This document shows, piece by piece, positions 7,901-17,291 of a stretch of DNA of 48,686 nucleotides. The stretch covers positions 1-48,686 of the forward strand of contig DATHUY010000137.1 in NCBI GenBank assembly GCA_035461765.1, read 5' to 3'. A model generated the notes under the pieces. That model was given only the letters and a program-made list of their open reading frames with translations, had not been told where the DNA came from and ran no database searches. Origin of the DNA: Longimicrobiales bacterium. Lineage in GTDB: Bacteria; Gemmatimonadota; Gemmatimonadetes; Longimicrobiales; RSA9. Made by a program: the position numbers and the translations under genes. Within the stretch, counting starts at the first letter, position 1, and each line of letters starts with the position of its first letter.

Positions 7901-9586
7901 TCAGCCGTGGATCAGCTTGCGATACCTGATCCGGTGCGGCTGGTCCGCCTCCGCACCGAGGCGGCGATGACGGTCCGCCTCGTACTCCTGGTAATTACCC
8001 TCGAACCAGACCACGCGGCTGTCGCCCTCGAACGCGAGCATGTGCGTCGCTATGCGGTCGAGGAACCAGCGATCGTGCGAGATTACGACAGCGCAGCCCG
8101 CGAAGTTGAGCAGGGCCTCCTCGAGCGCACGCAATGTGTCGACGTCGAGATCGTTCGTGGGTTCGTCCAGCAGAATGAGGTTGCCGCCGCGCCGCAGCAG
8201 CTTGGCCAGGTGCACGCGGTTGCGCTCGCCTCCCGAGAGCACGCCGACCTTCTTCTGCTGGTCTCCGCCCTTGAAGCCGAACCAGCCGCAGTACGCGCGT
8301 GAGCTGACCGTGGTCCCGCGGCCGAGCTCGATCTCATCCTGCTTGTCGGAGATCTCCTCCCATACGCTCTTCCCGGGATCGAGCGCGTCACGCGATTGAT
8401 CGACGTACGCCATCTCCACCGTGGCGCCGACCTTCAGCGAGCCCGAATCCGCGGTTTCCTGACCGGTGATCATGCGGAACAGCGTGGTCTTGCCCGCTCC
8501 GTTCGGCCCGATTACACCCACGATGCCGCCGCGCGGCAGCCGGAACGACAGGTCGTCGAACAGCACCACATCACCGTACCCCTTGGACACCGCGTCGGCA
8601 ACGACCACTTCATCGCCGAGGCGCTGCGCCGCGGGGATCACGATCTCGGCGTGCGTCAGCTTCTCGCGCTGGTCCTCGTTCAGCAGGTCCTCGTACGCGC
8701 TGATGCGCGCCTTGCCCTTTGACTGGCGCGCGCGCGGTGCCATCCGGATCCACTCCAGCTCCCGGGCCAGCGAGCGCTGGCGCGCGGACTCCTGCTTCTC
8801 TTCCTGGGCGAGCCGCGTCTGCTTCTGCTCCAGCCAGGACGAGTAGTTCCCCTCCCACGGCACACCCGCGCCGCGGTCCAGCTCGAGGATCCATTTGGCC
8901 ACGTTGTCGAGGAAATAGCGGTCGTGTGTGATCGCCACGACGGTTCCCGGAAAGTCGGCCAGGTAGCGCTCGAGCCACGCTACGGACTCCGCGTCCAGGT
9001 GGTTGGTCGGCTCGTCCAGCAGCAGCATATCCGGCTCCGCGAGCAGCACCTTGCACAGCGCCACCCGCCGGCGCTCACCACCGCTCAGCCTGCTGACATC
9101 GGCTTCGGCCGGCGGGAGCCGCAGGGCGTCCATTGCAATCTCGATCTTGCGGTCGAGGTCCCACGCATTGCTGGCATCGATGCGATCCTGGAGCTTCGCC
9201 TGCTCGTCGATGAGCGCCTGCATCTCGTCGTCCGACATCGGCTCCGCGAACTTCATGTTCACTTCGTCGAAGCGCTTCAGCAGGTCGCGCACGGGCTTGA
9301 CCGCCTCCTCCACATTGCCGCGAACGTTGAGCGCGGGATCCAGTTCCGGCTCCTGCGGGAGATAGCCGACGCGCGTGCCTTTCGCGGCCCACGCCTCACC
9401 CTGGAAGTCGTTGTCCACGCCCGCCATGATGCGCAGCAGCGAGCTCTTGCCCGACCCGTTGGGACCCACGACACCGATCTTGGCGCCCGGATAGAACGAC
9501 AGCCAGATCCCCTTGAGGATCTCACGGTTTGGGGGAACCACCTTACGGAGGCCCTTCATTACGTATATGAACTGCGGTGTGCTCAT
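7901..9586 (-). CDS. ettA: Energy-dependent translational throttle ABC-F ATPase EttA
   Basis: ABC-F protein that binds the ribosomal E site and gates entry into elongation according to the ATP/ADP ratio; cytoplasmic. The 561-residue product (family about 555) has two ABC cassettes without membrane segments. The first has Walker [10 protein letters not shown], signature [11 protein letters not shown] and Walker [10 protein letters not shown]; an arm insert lies within it (about residues 95-145). A charged linker (about 250-320) precedes the second cassette with [20 protein letters not shown] and LDEPTNDLD. The ATG at 9586 is preceded by GGATGAGG; the longer open frame upstream (to 9718) lacks homology. 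It is divergent from the FakA-FakB gene and lies just upstream of selC on the same strand. Confidence 0.93.
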   Translation of the reverse strand: MSTPQFIYVMKGLRKVVPPNREILKGIWLSFYPGAKIGVVGPNGSGKSSLLRIMAGVDNDFQGEAWAAKGTRVGYLPQEPELDPALNVRGNVEEAVKPVRDLLKRFDEVNMKFAEPMSDDEMQALIDEQAKLQDRIDASNAWDLDRKIEIAMDALRLPPAEADVSRLSGGERRRVALCKVLLAEPDMLLLDEPTNHLDAESVAWLERYLADFPGTVVAITHDRYFLDNVAKWILELDRGAGVPWEGNYSSWLEQKQTRLAQEEKQESARQRSLARELEWIRMAPRARQSKGKARISAYEDLLNEDQREKLTHAEIVIPAAQRLGDEVVVADAVSKGYGDVVLFDDLSFRLPRGGIVGVIGPNGAGKTTLFRMITGQETADSGSLKVGATVEMAYVDQSRDALDPGKSVWEEISDKQDEIELGRGTTVSSRAYCGWFGFKGGDQQKKVGVLSGGERNRVHLAKLLRRGGNLILLDEPTNDLDVDTLRALEEALLNFAGCAVVISHDRWFLDRIATHMLAFEGDSRVVWFEGNYQEYEADRHRRLGAEADQPHRIRYRKLIHG

Positions 9587-9758
9587 GACCTCATCCGATA
9601 TGCGGTAAATCGCAGGCATACGCTCGCGCGAACCGGGCGGTATCGCAACCCCTCCCGCAGTCCTGTCCGAACGGTTCAGACCGTGCGGCCACGACACGTC
9701 CTGCGCAGGTATCGGCATCTTCAGACGACTCCGTCTACCGCATGGCGGCAGTGCTCCG

Positions 9759-9764
9759 TATTAT
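9759..9764 (+). promoter_or_regulatory. -10 box for a leaderless FakA-FakB transcript
   Basis: TATTAT ends 8 bases before the ATG at 9773, with no Shine-Dalgarno between. The predicted transcript starts within two or three bases of the ATG. The -35 region is weak. Confidence 0.4.
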
Positions 9765-9772
9765 GGCGCATC

Positions 9773-11587
9773 ATGTCCATATCCTACCTCGACGGCTCGA
9801 GACTGCGCCGCGCTCTGGTTGCGGGGTGCGAGTTCGTGCAGTCACGTCGCGCGGAGCTGAATCGTATCAATGTCTTCCCCGTGCCGGACGGCGATACGGG
9901 TACGAACCTGGCCCTGACCGCGGCAGGAGTCGCTGAGGAACTGCGTGCCCTCGAGGAGACGCGGCTGGACATCGTGAGCCGCCAGGCGGCAGATGCGGCC
10001 ATTCTCGGAGCACGCGGCAACTGCGGGATGATCCTGTCCCACTTCCTGCTCGGCTTCTCCGATGCCGTGCGGGATCGCGAACGGGTGAATGCGCCCGAGT
10101 TCGCGGCGGCGTTGACGGCCGCCGCCGGGCATGTGTACCAGTCGCTCGAACGGCCGGTCGAGGGCACCATCATCACCGTGATGCGCGAGGTCGCTGAAGA
10201 GGCAACCAGGGTTACCACACGGGACTTCGGCGACCTGCTCGAGATGCTGCTCGTGCGGGCGCGCGACGCATGCCGGCGGACACCGGATCTGCTGCCCGCA
10301 CTGCGGCAGGCGGGCGTGGTGGACGCCGGTGCACTCGGCTTCGTGCACCTGATGGAGGGCATCGGCGCCTACGTCAACGGCGACCCCTTCCTCGCCCTCG
10401 AACATACCCCCGTGTTCGACGACGTGGCGCCTGCCGTGGCACGCGCCGAGTACCCGCAATCCAGCGAGATCTACCGGTTCTGCACCGAGGCGCTCATACG
10501 CGGATCCGATCTGCCGGAAAGCGACGTGGTTCGCACCGCGCTGCGTGATCGCGGCGATTCGATGATCGTGATCCGCGGTGCCGGCGTCCTGAAGATCCAC
10601 ATCCACACCGATGAGCCGGAAGGCGTGTTCGCGTATCTGCGCTCGATCGGCACGCTCGTGACGCACAAGGCGGAGGACATGGCGGCGCAACACGCGGCCG
10701 TTGAGCGGTCAGCGGCCAACCATGTTCAGCTCGCGCGCCGTCCCATCAGCATCGTGACCGACAGTTCGTGCGACCTGCCCGAGGAGATATTGCGGGCGCA
10801 CGGCATCCATCTCGTTCCGCTGATGGTGGTGTTCGAGAACGAGGCGTTGCGCGACCGCATCGACATCGATGCACCGACGTTCGTACAGCGTCTCATCGAT
10901 GGTGAGCATCCGACCACGTCGCAGCCGCCGCCGAGGGCATTCATGGACGCGTTCCGTTCGGCAGGCGAGGACGGGGAAACAGTGCTCGCCATCATCCTGA
11001 GCTCGGCACTGTCGGGAACGTTCGGCTCGGCCGAGGCGGCCGCGAAGCGGATGGATGGAAAGCCGGTCGTGCTGGTCGACTCACTCGGCGCGTCTCTCAC
11101 GCTCGGCCTGCTCGTGCTCAAGGCGGCCGAGCTGGGGGAGCTGGGTCAGGCGGCTCATGTCATCGCGGATGAGCTGCACCGGATCCGCGCACAGTCGGGC
11201 ATCCTCTTCACCGTCGATGTCTTCGACAACCTGCTGGCCTCCGGACGGGTCGGGCGCGGGCAGGTCATGATCGCGGGACTCCTCGACATCCGGCCGATCC
11301 TCGCGCTCGGCGCGGATGGCAAGGTCCATCCACTCGCGAAGGTCCGCGGCCGCGCCCATGTAGCGGAGCGCATGCTGGGCACGCTGCGTGAGCGGATCCC
11401 GGCCGACGCACGCGCTCTGAGGTTTGGTGTCGTGCATGTAGGCTGTGAAGAGAAAGCGGAGGCTTTCGCGGCGGACCTGCGCCGGACGTTCGGCGAGCAT
11501 GAGATCATCATCACGCCCGCCAGTCCGGTCCTCGCGACTCACCTCGGTCCGGGTGCGTGGGGCGTGGCGTATCAGCTCGAGGACTGA
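9773..11587 (+). CDS. DAK2-DegV fusion, predicted fatty acid kinase (FakA-FakB in one chain)
   Basis: In Gram-positive bacteria FakA (DAK2 kinase) phosphorylates a fatty acid held by FakB (DegV family), giving acyl-phosphate for phospholipid synthesis. Here both lie in one 604-residue protein. Residues 1-210 are the DAK2 domain with the Mg-ATP motif NVFPVPDGDTGTN and the GARGNCGMILSH loop. About 210-310 is a FakA-like middle domain (IYRFCTEALI, VLKIHIHTDEPE). From about residue 322 a complete DegV domain follows: IVTDSSCDLP, the carboxylate-binding TTSQPPP, IILSSALSGTFGSA and LLASGRVGRGQ. There is no membrane segment. The 3' end overlaps the convergent ridA by 16 bases. The fusion is seen directly; the fatty-acid substrate is inferred from the family. 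Confidence 0.88.
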   Translation: MSISYLDGSRLRRALVAGCEFVQSRRAELNRINVFPVPDGDTGTNLALTAAGVAEELRALEETRLDIVSRQAADAAILGARGNCGMILSHFLLGFSDAVRDRERVNAPEFAAALTAAAGHVYQSLERPVEGTIITVMREVAEEATRVTTRDFGDLLEMLLVRARDACRRTPDLLPALRQAGVVDAGALGFVHLMEGIGAYVNGDPFLALEHTPVFDDVAPAVARAEYPQSSEIYRFCTEALIRGSDLPESDVVRTALRDRGDSMIVIRGAGVLKIHIHTDEPEGVFAYLRSIGTLVTHKAEDMAAQHAAVERSAANHVQLARRPISIVTDSSCDLPEEILRAHGIHLVPLMVVFENEALRDRIDIDAPTFVQRLIDGEHPTTSQPPPRAFMDAFRSAGEDGETVLAIILSSALSGTFGSAEAAAKRMDGKPVVLVDSLGASLTLGLLVLKAAELGELGQAAHVIADELHRIRAQSGILFTVDVFDNLLASGRVGRGQVMIAGLLDIRPILALGADGKVHPLAKVRGRAHVAERMLGTLRERIPADARALRFGVVHVGCEEKAEAFAADLRRTFGEHEIIITPASPVLATHLGPGAWGVAYQLED

Positions 11588-11973
11588 GCCACGACCGCAA
11601 CCGCGTCGATCTCGACGCGCACGTCCTTCGGCAGCCTGGTCACCTGTACTGTCGACCTTGCCGGACGATGGTCGCCAAAATGACGGCCGTACACTTCGTT
11701 CATCGCGCCGAAGTCGTCCATGTCCTTCAGGAATACGGTCGTCTTGACCACACTCCCGAGCGAGGCTCCTGCCGACTCGAGGATGGCGGCCAGATTCTCC
11801 ATGACCCGCTCGGTCTGGGCTGCCACATCATCTCCGCCCACCAGCTGCATGGTCGCCGGGTCCAGCGGAATCTGACCCGCGGTATACACGAAGCCATTCG
11901 CCACGATGCCCTGGCTGTACGGGCCGATGGCGGCCGGTGCGTGGTCCGTCTGAACGGTGTTCAATCTCGGCAT
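11572..11973 (-). CDS. ridA: RidA-family enamine/imine deaminase
   Basis: RidA hydrolyses reactive 2-aminoacrylate-type enamines or imines released by PLP enzymes, which protects other PLP enzymes; a cytoplasmic homotrimer. The 133-residue product has the family motifs GPYSQGIVANGFVYTAGQIP near residues 17-36 and the substrate-carboxylate arginine in RPARSTVQVTRLP (about Arg105). The C-terminal EIDAVAV strand follows. It starts 3 bases after the hldA stop, so the two are probably cotranscribed. Family members vary in substrate; the conserved arginine favours true deaminase activity. Confidence 0.92.
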   Translation of the reverse strand: MPRLNTVQTDHAPAAIGPYSQGIVANGFVYTAGQIPLDPATMQLVGGDDVAAQTERVMENLAAILESAGASLGSVVKTTVFLKDMDDFGAMNEVYGRHFGDHRPARSTVQVTRLPKDVRVEIDAVAVVAQSSS

Positions 11974-11976
11974 GGA

Positions 11977-12987
11977 TCAGCTCCGGACATCAATGTGTGA
12001 GACCTCCGCCGGCTGGGCGATGAAGCTCAGCAGCTCATCTGCTGAGACTGTCGCGACACCGGCCTTGCCTACCTCTATTCCCGCCGCGTGGTTGGCCAGG
12101 ATTGCAGCTTCAATGATCGTGGCGCGGCCGGCGAGTGCCAGCGCGAGCACCGCGGTAACCGTATCGCCCGCCCCGGACACATCATAGACGGAACGGGCGA
12201 CGGTCGGGATGCGCACGTGATCGCCGTCTGCGGTCAGCAGCGCCATCCCGTCCTCGCCCAGCGTGACGAGCAGATGATCGCAGCCGATCTGGCGCCGCAC
12301 CGACTCCAGCCACTCCGGCCGGTCAGCATGAACGGGGTCGCGCAGGGCAGCCGCCAGCTCCGGCTGGTTGGGCTTGAACACGGTCGCGCCCGTGTAGTCG
12401 AAGAAATGTCTGGACTTGGGATCGACGACGACCGGGCATTCGGCCTCGCGTGCCGCGGCCAGCACGCCCTGAATCACGTCCCGCGTCAGCAGCCCCTTGT
12501 TGTAATCCTCGAGCACTACCGCGTCGGCGCCACTAAGGAGATCGCGAACCCTCGCGACCACGTTGTCGCAGTCATCCCCGCCGAGATCCGCCTCGAGCTC
12601 GTGGTCATATCGCGCGACCTGCTGGTGCCGCGCCAGAATGCGCGTCTTCACGGTGGTCGGACGATCGAGCTGGACCAGCCCCTCCGTGCCGACGCCGCAT
12701 GCACTCAGCTCCGAGCGCAGGTCCTCCCCTGCCCGGTCACGGCCAATGCAACCGATCAGGTCGCACGCCGCTCCCAGCGCCACGATGTTGGCCGCCACGT
12801 TGGCCGCGCCGCCCAGCGCACGCCACTCCTCCTCAACCCGCACCACGGGTACCGGCGCCTCCGGCGAGATCCGGGAGGCGGACCCGCGCAGATATACGTC
12901 GAGCATGATATCGCCCACGACGAGGATCCGTACGTCGCGGGCGGAATCGAGGATCTGCTTCGTTCTTTCCAGGGACAGGCGGTGCAT
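11977..12987 (-). CDS. hldA: D-glycero-beta-D-manno-heptose-7-phosphate kinase (HldA / HldE N-domain type)
   Basis: PfkB-family kinase that phosphorylates C1 of heptose 7-phosphate on the way to ADP-heptose for LPS inner core. The 336-residue product has the heptose-kinase start VGDIMLDVYLRGSASRISPEAPVP (as a split run), the GGAANVAANIVALGA substrate-binding loop, DPKSRHFFDYTGATVFKPNQ and the catalytic DVSGAGDTV near the C-terminus. It ends after the kinase domain, so it is the stand-alone HldA form; the cytidylyltransferase part of bifunctional HldE is absent. No Shine-Dalgarno supports the ATG at 12987, but conserved sequence begins about 20 residues later. It is divergent from mla genes, and both serve the outer membrane. 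Confidence 0.88.
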   Translation of the reverse strand: MHRLSLERTKQILDSARDVRILVVGDIMLDVYLRGSASRISPEAPVPVVRVEEEWRALGGAANVAANIVALGAACDLIGCIGRDRAGEDLRSELSACGVGTEGLVQLDRPTTVKTRILARHQQVARYDHELEADLGGDDCDNVVARVRDLLSGADAVVLEDYNKGLLTRDVIQGVLAAAREAECPVVVDPKSRHFFDYTGATVFKPNQPELAAALRDPVHADRPEWLESVRRQIGCDHLLVTLGEDGMALLTADGDHVRIPTVARSVYDVSGAGDTVTAVLALALAGRATIIEAAILANHAAGIEVGKAGVATVSADELLSFIAQPAEVSHIDVRS

Positions 12988-13102
12988 TCGATATGCGGCA
13001 CGGAATTTGACCAGTCGAGGCCACACCAGCCGAACTGGATCGCACATACTACCGCGCGGGATGCGGCCTGTAAAGCCGCTCGCGCTCTCACTCTGGAGCT
13101 TA

Positions 13103-13921
13103 ATGGCCGGTTTCGCCGCCGCTGTCGAAACGAAATTCCGCGACACGACGACCGGCGTGCTCGACTACTTCGTGCTGGGCGGGCGCGCGACGCGGTTCAT
13201 GTTCTCGCGCCCGTTCTACTGGCGCGATACGCTCGTGCAGATGGATCGCATTGGCGTAGGCTCGATTCCGATCGTGCTCCTGACTGGTTTGTTCACCGGG
13301 ATGGTGCTGGCGCTCCAGAGCTCCGTGGAACTGACGAAATTCGGCGCCGACATCTATATCGGTAATCTGGTCGGCGCATCGATGGTGCGTGAGCTGGGGC
13401 CGGTGCTGTGCGCGCTCATGGTAGCCGGGCGCGCGGCGTCCGGTATCGCCGCGGAGCTGGGGTCGATGCGCGTGACCGAGCAGATCGATGCCCTTCAGAC
13501 GTTCGGCACGGACCCGATCCGCAAGCTCGTCACCCCGCGGATCCTGGCCGGGCTCCTGATGCTGCCGGTCCTCACGGTCCTGGCCGACATGGTGGGAATC
13601 ATGGGCGGCATGATCATCTCCATCTTCCGGATCGGGATCACGGCGGACGCCTATCTCCAGGGGGTGCTCAACACGCTTGCCCAGTCGGGCTTCATCTTCG
13701 GCTTCTTTCCGAAAGACTTCGCGAGCGGACTCCTGAAGCCTCTGGTGTTCGGCGGCATCATCACCCTGACCTCGTGCTATTACGGTCTGAACACGCGTGG
13801 CGGCACGGAGGGCGTGGGCATTGCCGCGACACGCTCTGTCGTGACCTGCTCCGTTCTGATCCTGGCGGTGGACTATTTCCTGACGCAGCTCACACTCATT
13901 GTCTTCCAGATCGGATCATGA
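13103..13921 (+). CDS. mlaE: MlaE-family lipid transport permease
   Basis: Integral membrane subunit of an MCE/Mla-type ABC transporter that moves phospholipids between inner and outer membranes. The 272-residue product has the MlaE layout: an N-terminal amphipathic region (FYWRDTLVQMDRIG) and several hydrophobic helices. The conserved stretch RELGPVLCALMVAGRAASGIAAELGSM is present (split in the family as the coupling-helix and EQ-loop region), with TEQIDAL following. GGAG lies 4 bases before the ATG at 13103. Its stop overlaps the mlaF start as ATGA, so the two are translationally coupled. The family is certain; direction of transport is not known from sequence. Confidence 0.93.
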   Translation: MAGFAAAVETKFRDTTTGVLDYFVLGGRATRFMFSRPFYWRDTLVQMDRIGVGSIPIVLLTGLFTGMVLALQSSVELTKFGADIYIGNLVGASMVRELGPVLCALMVAGRAASGIAAELGSMRVTEQIDALQTFGTDPIRKLVTPRILAGLLMLPVLTVLADMVGIMGGMIISIFRIGITADAYLQGVLNTLAQSGFIFGFFPKDFASGLLKPLVFGGIITLTSCYYGLNTRGGTEGVGIAATRSVVTCSVLILAVDYFLTQLTLIVFQIGS

Positions 13922-14724
13922 AAGCAGCTGAAGATCATCTGCGCACGATCCGCGAGGAGCTGGACGAAGACCACGCGCTTGCGCCCCCCGCTACCGGCAA
14001 ACCGGTTATCCAGCTCAAAGACGTGTCACTCACGTTCGATCAGCCGATTCTGCAGGGCGTCACGCTGGAGGCGCGCGAGGGTGAAACTCTGATGATTGCC
14101 GGCGAGTCCGGCTCCGGAAAGTCGACGATCCTGAAACTGATCCTCCGGCTGCTCGTGCCCGACTCGGGTGAGATCATCGTGCTCGGCGAGCGGGTGGCCG
14201 ACCTGACGTTCCCTGAAGCGCTCGATCTGCGACGCCGCATCGGGATGGTGTTCCAGAACGCAGCGCTCTTCGACTCGCTGAGCGTATTCGACAACGTGGC
14301 CTACCCGCTCCGTGAAAACACGGATTACGACGATACGGAGATCGAGCGCATTGTCCGCGAGCGGCTGGACTTCGTGGACCTCGATCCGAACGTTGTGATG
14401 ATGCAGGTCCCCAGTCAGTTGTCGGGCGGCATGCGCAAGCGTGTCGGCATCGCGCGCGCGATCGCAACCGATCCGAAGATCATTCTGTATGACGAGCCGA
14501 CGGCCGGCCTGGACCCCCTGACTGTCGGCCGCATCAACGACCTGATCCGCAAGCTTCAGCGGGAGCTCAACGTGACATCCGTTCTGGTGACGCACGACAT
14601 CCGTGCGGGCTTTCGTGTGGCGACGCGCGTCAACCTGCTGCGTGACGGACGCATTGTATTCGAAGGGTCGCCGGAGCAGATGGTGGCCGCAAACGATCCG
14701 TACATCAAGTCCTTCCTGAGCTGA
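13918..14724 (+). CDS. mlaF: MlaF-family ABC transporter ATPase
   Basis: Cytoplasmic ATPase that powers the MlaE permease. The 268-residue product has Walker A GESGSGKST, a Q-loop in MVFQNAALFDSL, the signature QLSGGMRKRVGIARA, Walker B IILYDEPTAGLDP and switch VTHD. Phe/Leu-rich sequence after the Q-loop (FDSLSVFDNVAYPL) is the usual MlaF variant. A roughly 30-residue N-terminal extension (MKAAEDHLRTIREELDEDHA) is longer than in E. coli. Start and mlaE stop share ATGA. mlaD follows after 2 bases. Confidence 0.94.
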   Translation: MKAAEDHLRTIREELDEDHALAPPATGKPVIQLKDVSLTFDQPILQGVTLEAREGETLMIAGESGSGKSTILKLILRLLVPDSGEIIVLGERVADLTFPEALDLRRRIGMVFQNAALFDSLSVFDNVAYPLRENTDYDDTEIERIVRERLDFVDLDPNVVMMQVPSQLSGGMRKRVGIARAIATDPKIILYDEPTAGLDPLTVGRINDLIRKLQRELNVTSVLVTHDIRAGFRVATRVNLLRDGRIVFEGSPEQMVAANDPYIKSFLS

Positions 14725-14726
14725 CG

Positions 14727-15740
14727 ATGGCAACCGCAACCGAACGCAGCCGGTTCGACTGGAGGCAGGGTCGCGTGGCCGCCCTCATCATCGTGAGCCT
14801 GCTCCTGCTCGCGTACGGCGTCTACCGCGTCGGCAAGGTCTTCGATATTTTCGCGAGCCGCTACGAGCTCTCGACCCTCGTGCCGTCCGCGCTCGGCCTG
14901 CGCCCCGGCGCTCCCGTGACGCTCGCCGGCCAGCGCATCGGCCAGGTCAAGGCCATCGAGTTCATACCCGTCAACCGCAAGGTCGGCGACGACAACCTGC
15001 GCATTGTCATCGCCGTGGCCGACGGCGTGCAGGACCAGATCCGGGCGGACTCGCGCGCTTTCCTGCGCACGCAGGGATTGCTTGGCGACAAGTTCGTCGA
15101 CATCGAACCTGGCTCTTCCGGCGCACGCATTCTCCAGCCGGGCGACACGCTCCCGGCCGGAGAGTCGATCGACATTGACCAGTTCATCACGCTCGCCGCC
15201 GGCGCGCTCGATCAGGCGACTGGGATCGTGATGAATCTGCAGGAGCTGACCGGCGGCCTGTCGCGTGGCGAGGGCACCATGGGACAGCTGCTGCGCGATG
15301 ACCAGCTGTACGCCAATCTCAACTCCGCGACGGTGGAAATGCGCAACATGCTGGCGCAGATCAATCGTGCGGACGGCACGTTCGGCCGGCTGGTGCGTGA
15401 TCCGGCGTTGTATCAGCAGATCCACAGCGCGATCACCCGCGTGGACTCGCTCGGCGCCATGATCCTGCACGGCGATGGCAGCATGGCCCAGCTCCTGCGC
15501 AGCGACACGCTCTACAGAAGCATGCTCGGGACACTGACGACCGCGGACAGCGCCGTTACGGACCTGTCTTCGTTCATCAACCGCTTCACGACCGGCGACG
15601 GTACGATACAGCGCATGATGTCGGACCCGGAGCTCTACGACCAGTTCCTCCGCGCCGTCACCGATGTGCAGGCACTCATCAACGAGATCCGCCTGAATCC
15701 GGCGAAGTTCAAGCCGAACATCACGGTGGACGTCTTCTGA
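14727..15740 (+). CDS. mlaD: MCE-domain lipid-binding protein MlaD
   Basis: Periplasmic ring-forming subunit anchored in the inner membrane; the MCE ring forms the lipid channel of the Mla system. The 337-residue product has a cytoplasmic start, one membrane helix (about residues 18-38: VAALIIVSLLLLAYGVY) and an MCE domain (about 43-125, with GLRPGAPVTLAGQRIGQV and LLGDKFVDIEPG). A long C-terminal part follows, built from variations of a G-x-G-T/S-x-x-Q/R-L/M-x-x-D-x-x-L-Y unit (four to five copies between about 180 and 310), probably helical. Neither mlaC nor mlaB follows, so the system resembles the three-gene MCE operons. The gene ends 15 bases before the convergent blaR1-like gene. Confidence 0.92.
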   Translation: MATATERSRFDWRQGRVAALIIVSLLLLAYGVYRVGKVFDIFASRYELSTLVPSALGLRPGAPVTLAGQRIGQVKAIEFIPVNRKVGDDNLRIVIAVADGVQDQIRADSRAFLRTQGLLGDKFVDIEPGSSGARILQPGDTLPAGESIDIDQFITLAAGALDQATGIVMNLQELTGGLSRGEGTMGQLLRDDQLYANLNSATVEMRNMLAQINRADGTFGRLVRDPALYQQIHSAITRVDSLGAMILHGDGSMAQLLRSDTLYRSMLGTLTTADSAVTDLSSFINRFTTGDGTIQRMMSDPELYDQFLRAVTDVQALINEIRLNPAKFKPNITVDVF

Positions 15741-15755
15741 TCCTGCATGGGCGGT

Positions 15756-17291
15756 CTACCGGCCGCCTGCCTTCGTTGTGATCCTGATCACGCCGTTCGT
15801 GGCACGCGCGTCTTCATACATGTGGCGCGCGGCCTCTCCCTTGAGCACCTCAATCCGCTCGATGCTTTCCGGCGCGAGGCTGTTCAGCGAAAACGATAAG
15901 TCAGCAATGACACCGTCGATGACGATCAGCGGCCGGTCCGCACCCTCGTCCGGCTCGAACCTGATGATGCTGCCGCGTACCACCACCGGCTCGCGCTTAC
16001 CGATGATGTTCATCTCGGTGACCTCCCCGGCTGCTGTCCTGTCCGCGTGACGTAGCGCCGTTGCGTCAGACGCCGCGTGCGTCCTGATCTCCACCACGCC
16101 ATGCCGGGCTCGCTCGCCCCAGGCAGTCACCGCAGCCGGCGCCTTGATCACTTCGATGGAGTGAATCTCGCCGGGTGCGATCTTCCGGGCGGCTTCGGAC
16201 GTGGCGATGATGCCATCGACAATGAACAGCGGCCTTTCTTCCGTCGTGAGCGGCACGAGCAGACCCGCCCGCTCCGCCTGCACCTGCGCCGTCGTCGCGT
16301 CCATCTCATCAATGGCAGCGGCCGTCGGCAGGTCGGCCGCGCACGCTGTGCCCAGCAGCGCCAGCGCTGCCAGTGCTGCGACCGCCCCGTGGCGGTGGTG
16401 TGGTGCCCGGTTCTTCCCGGTCATGGCTATCAGCCTCCGTTCGAGGTGGGTGCGCGTGTCGGCCAGTGCCGGCGCGCCGAAGGGACGGGCGCTCATGCGC
16501 CCTGCAATTTCCAGCAGCACTTCTCCGTAGGGGCGCGCGCTCACTCCCCGACCCAGTACGCGCGCATCGCAGTCGAGCTCCACGGCCAGGCGCATGCGCC
16601 GCAGCATCCACCACAGGGCAATGTTCCACGGCATCATGCAGACGAGCGTGCACCCGAGCGCCAGCGTGAGGTGATCGCCCGCGCGACGATGTTCATCCTC
16701 GTGCTGTACAACCAGCCGCTGCCGCTCCGGCGACTGACCGAGCAGCCAGCGGGGAATGACGATGGCCGGATGTATCAATCCGATAAGGGCGGGGCCGGCA
16801 TCGACCGAAACCAGTACCTGAACGTCCCCGACGCGGTGACTCCGCCAATGCCTGCGCGCACGCCTCAGCCGGAGGAGGGTGAGGCTGAACGCTGCGAAGA
16901 GTGCCAGTGTCGAAGACGCCCACAGGAAGGGCAGGCTCCTGCCGCCGGCCCCGGCCACCGCGTCGTACATACGTTGTGCAGCCCCTGCCCCTCCCCGCCT
17001 CACGGCTTCCAGCGCCGTAAGCAGCGGCGCGGTCACGCTCGACGTCATCTCTCCGGTCCTGCTCGCCTCCACGTCCAGCGCCGTCACCAGCTGCTGCACC
17101 GGCTCCGGTCCGTCCGGCATACGCACACGCATCAGACCCACCACCGACAGCAGCACCGCCGCCGTCATGCCTGCGATCCACACCCACCGGACGGGCCGTC
17201 TAAGCATCCGGCAGGCGTGTTGGCCCGCCAACGCCGCCATCCCGATCAGCCCGCTCACCACCGCGGAGTACAGCATCCAGGCAGCGGTCAT
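15756..17291 (-). CDS. BlaR1/MecR1-type M56 metallopeptidase fused to two TonB-plug-like repeats
   Basis: M56 peptidases of the BlaR1 type are membrane zinc proteases that, on sensing a signal, lead to cleavage of a BlaI repressor. The 511-residue product has membrane helices near residues 7-24, 37-54, 121-140 and 210-230. The zinc motif HEDEH is at 197-201, with the likely third ligand Glu238 in VELDCDAR, and a last hydrophobic segment at about 302-318. The part after it, which in BlaR1 is a penicillin-binding sensor, holds instead two similar units (about 353-404 and 453-507). Each reads roughly PL-hhVDG, then I-sIEVhK, then a G-V-hxI end: the core of TonB plug domains. Start and blaI stop overlap as ATGA. 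The protease assignment is strong; the sensed ligand is unknown. Confidence 0.85.
   Translation of the reverse strand: MTAAWMLYSAVVSGLIGMAALAGQHACRMLRRPVRWVWIAGMTAAVLLSVVGLMRVRMPDGPEPVQQLVTALDVEASRTGEMTSSVTAPLLTALEAVRRGGAGAAQRMYDAVAGAGGRSLPFLWASSTLALFAAFSLTLLRLRRARRHWRSHRVGDVQVLVSVDAGPALIGLIHPAIVIPRWLLGQSPERQRLVVQHEDEHRRAGDHLTLALGCTLVCMMPWNIALWWMLRRMRLAVELDCDARVLGRGVSARPYGEVLLEIAGRMSARPFGAPALADTRTHLERRLIAMTGKNRAPHHRHGAVAALAALALLGTACAADLPTAAAIDEMDATTAQVQAERAGLLVPLTTEERPLFIVDGIIATSEAARKIAPGEIHSIEVIKAPAAVTAWGERARHGVVEIRTHAASDATALRHADRTAAGEVTEMNIIGKREPVVVRGSIIRFEPDEGADRPLIVIDGVIADLSFSLNSLAPESIERIEVLKGEAARHMYEDARATNGVIRITTKAGGR

Noticed and set aside
8924-9772. Upstream extension of the FakA-FakB reading frame over ettA
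   Set aside because: The extension is antisense to a conserved ATPase and has no homology pattern; the DAK2 domain starts right at 9773.
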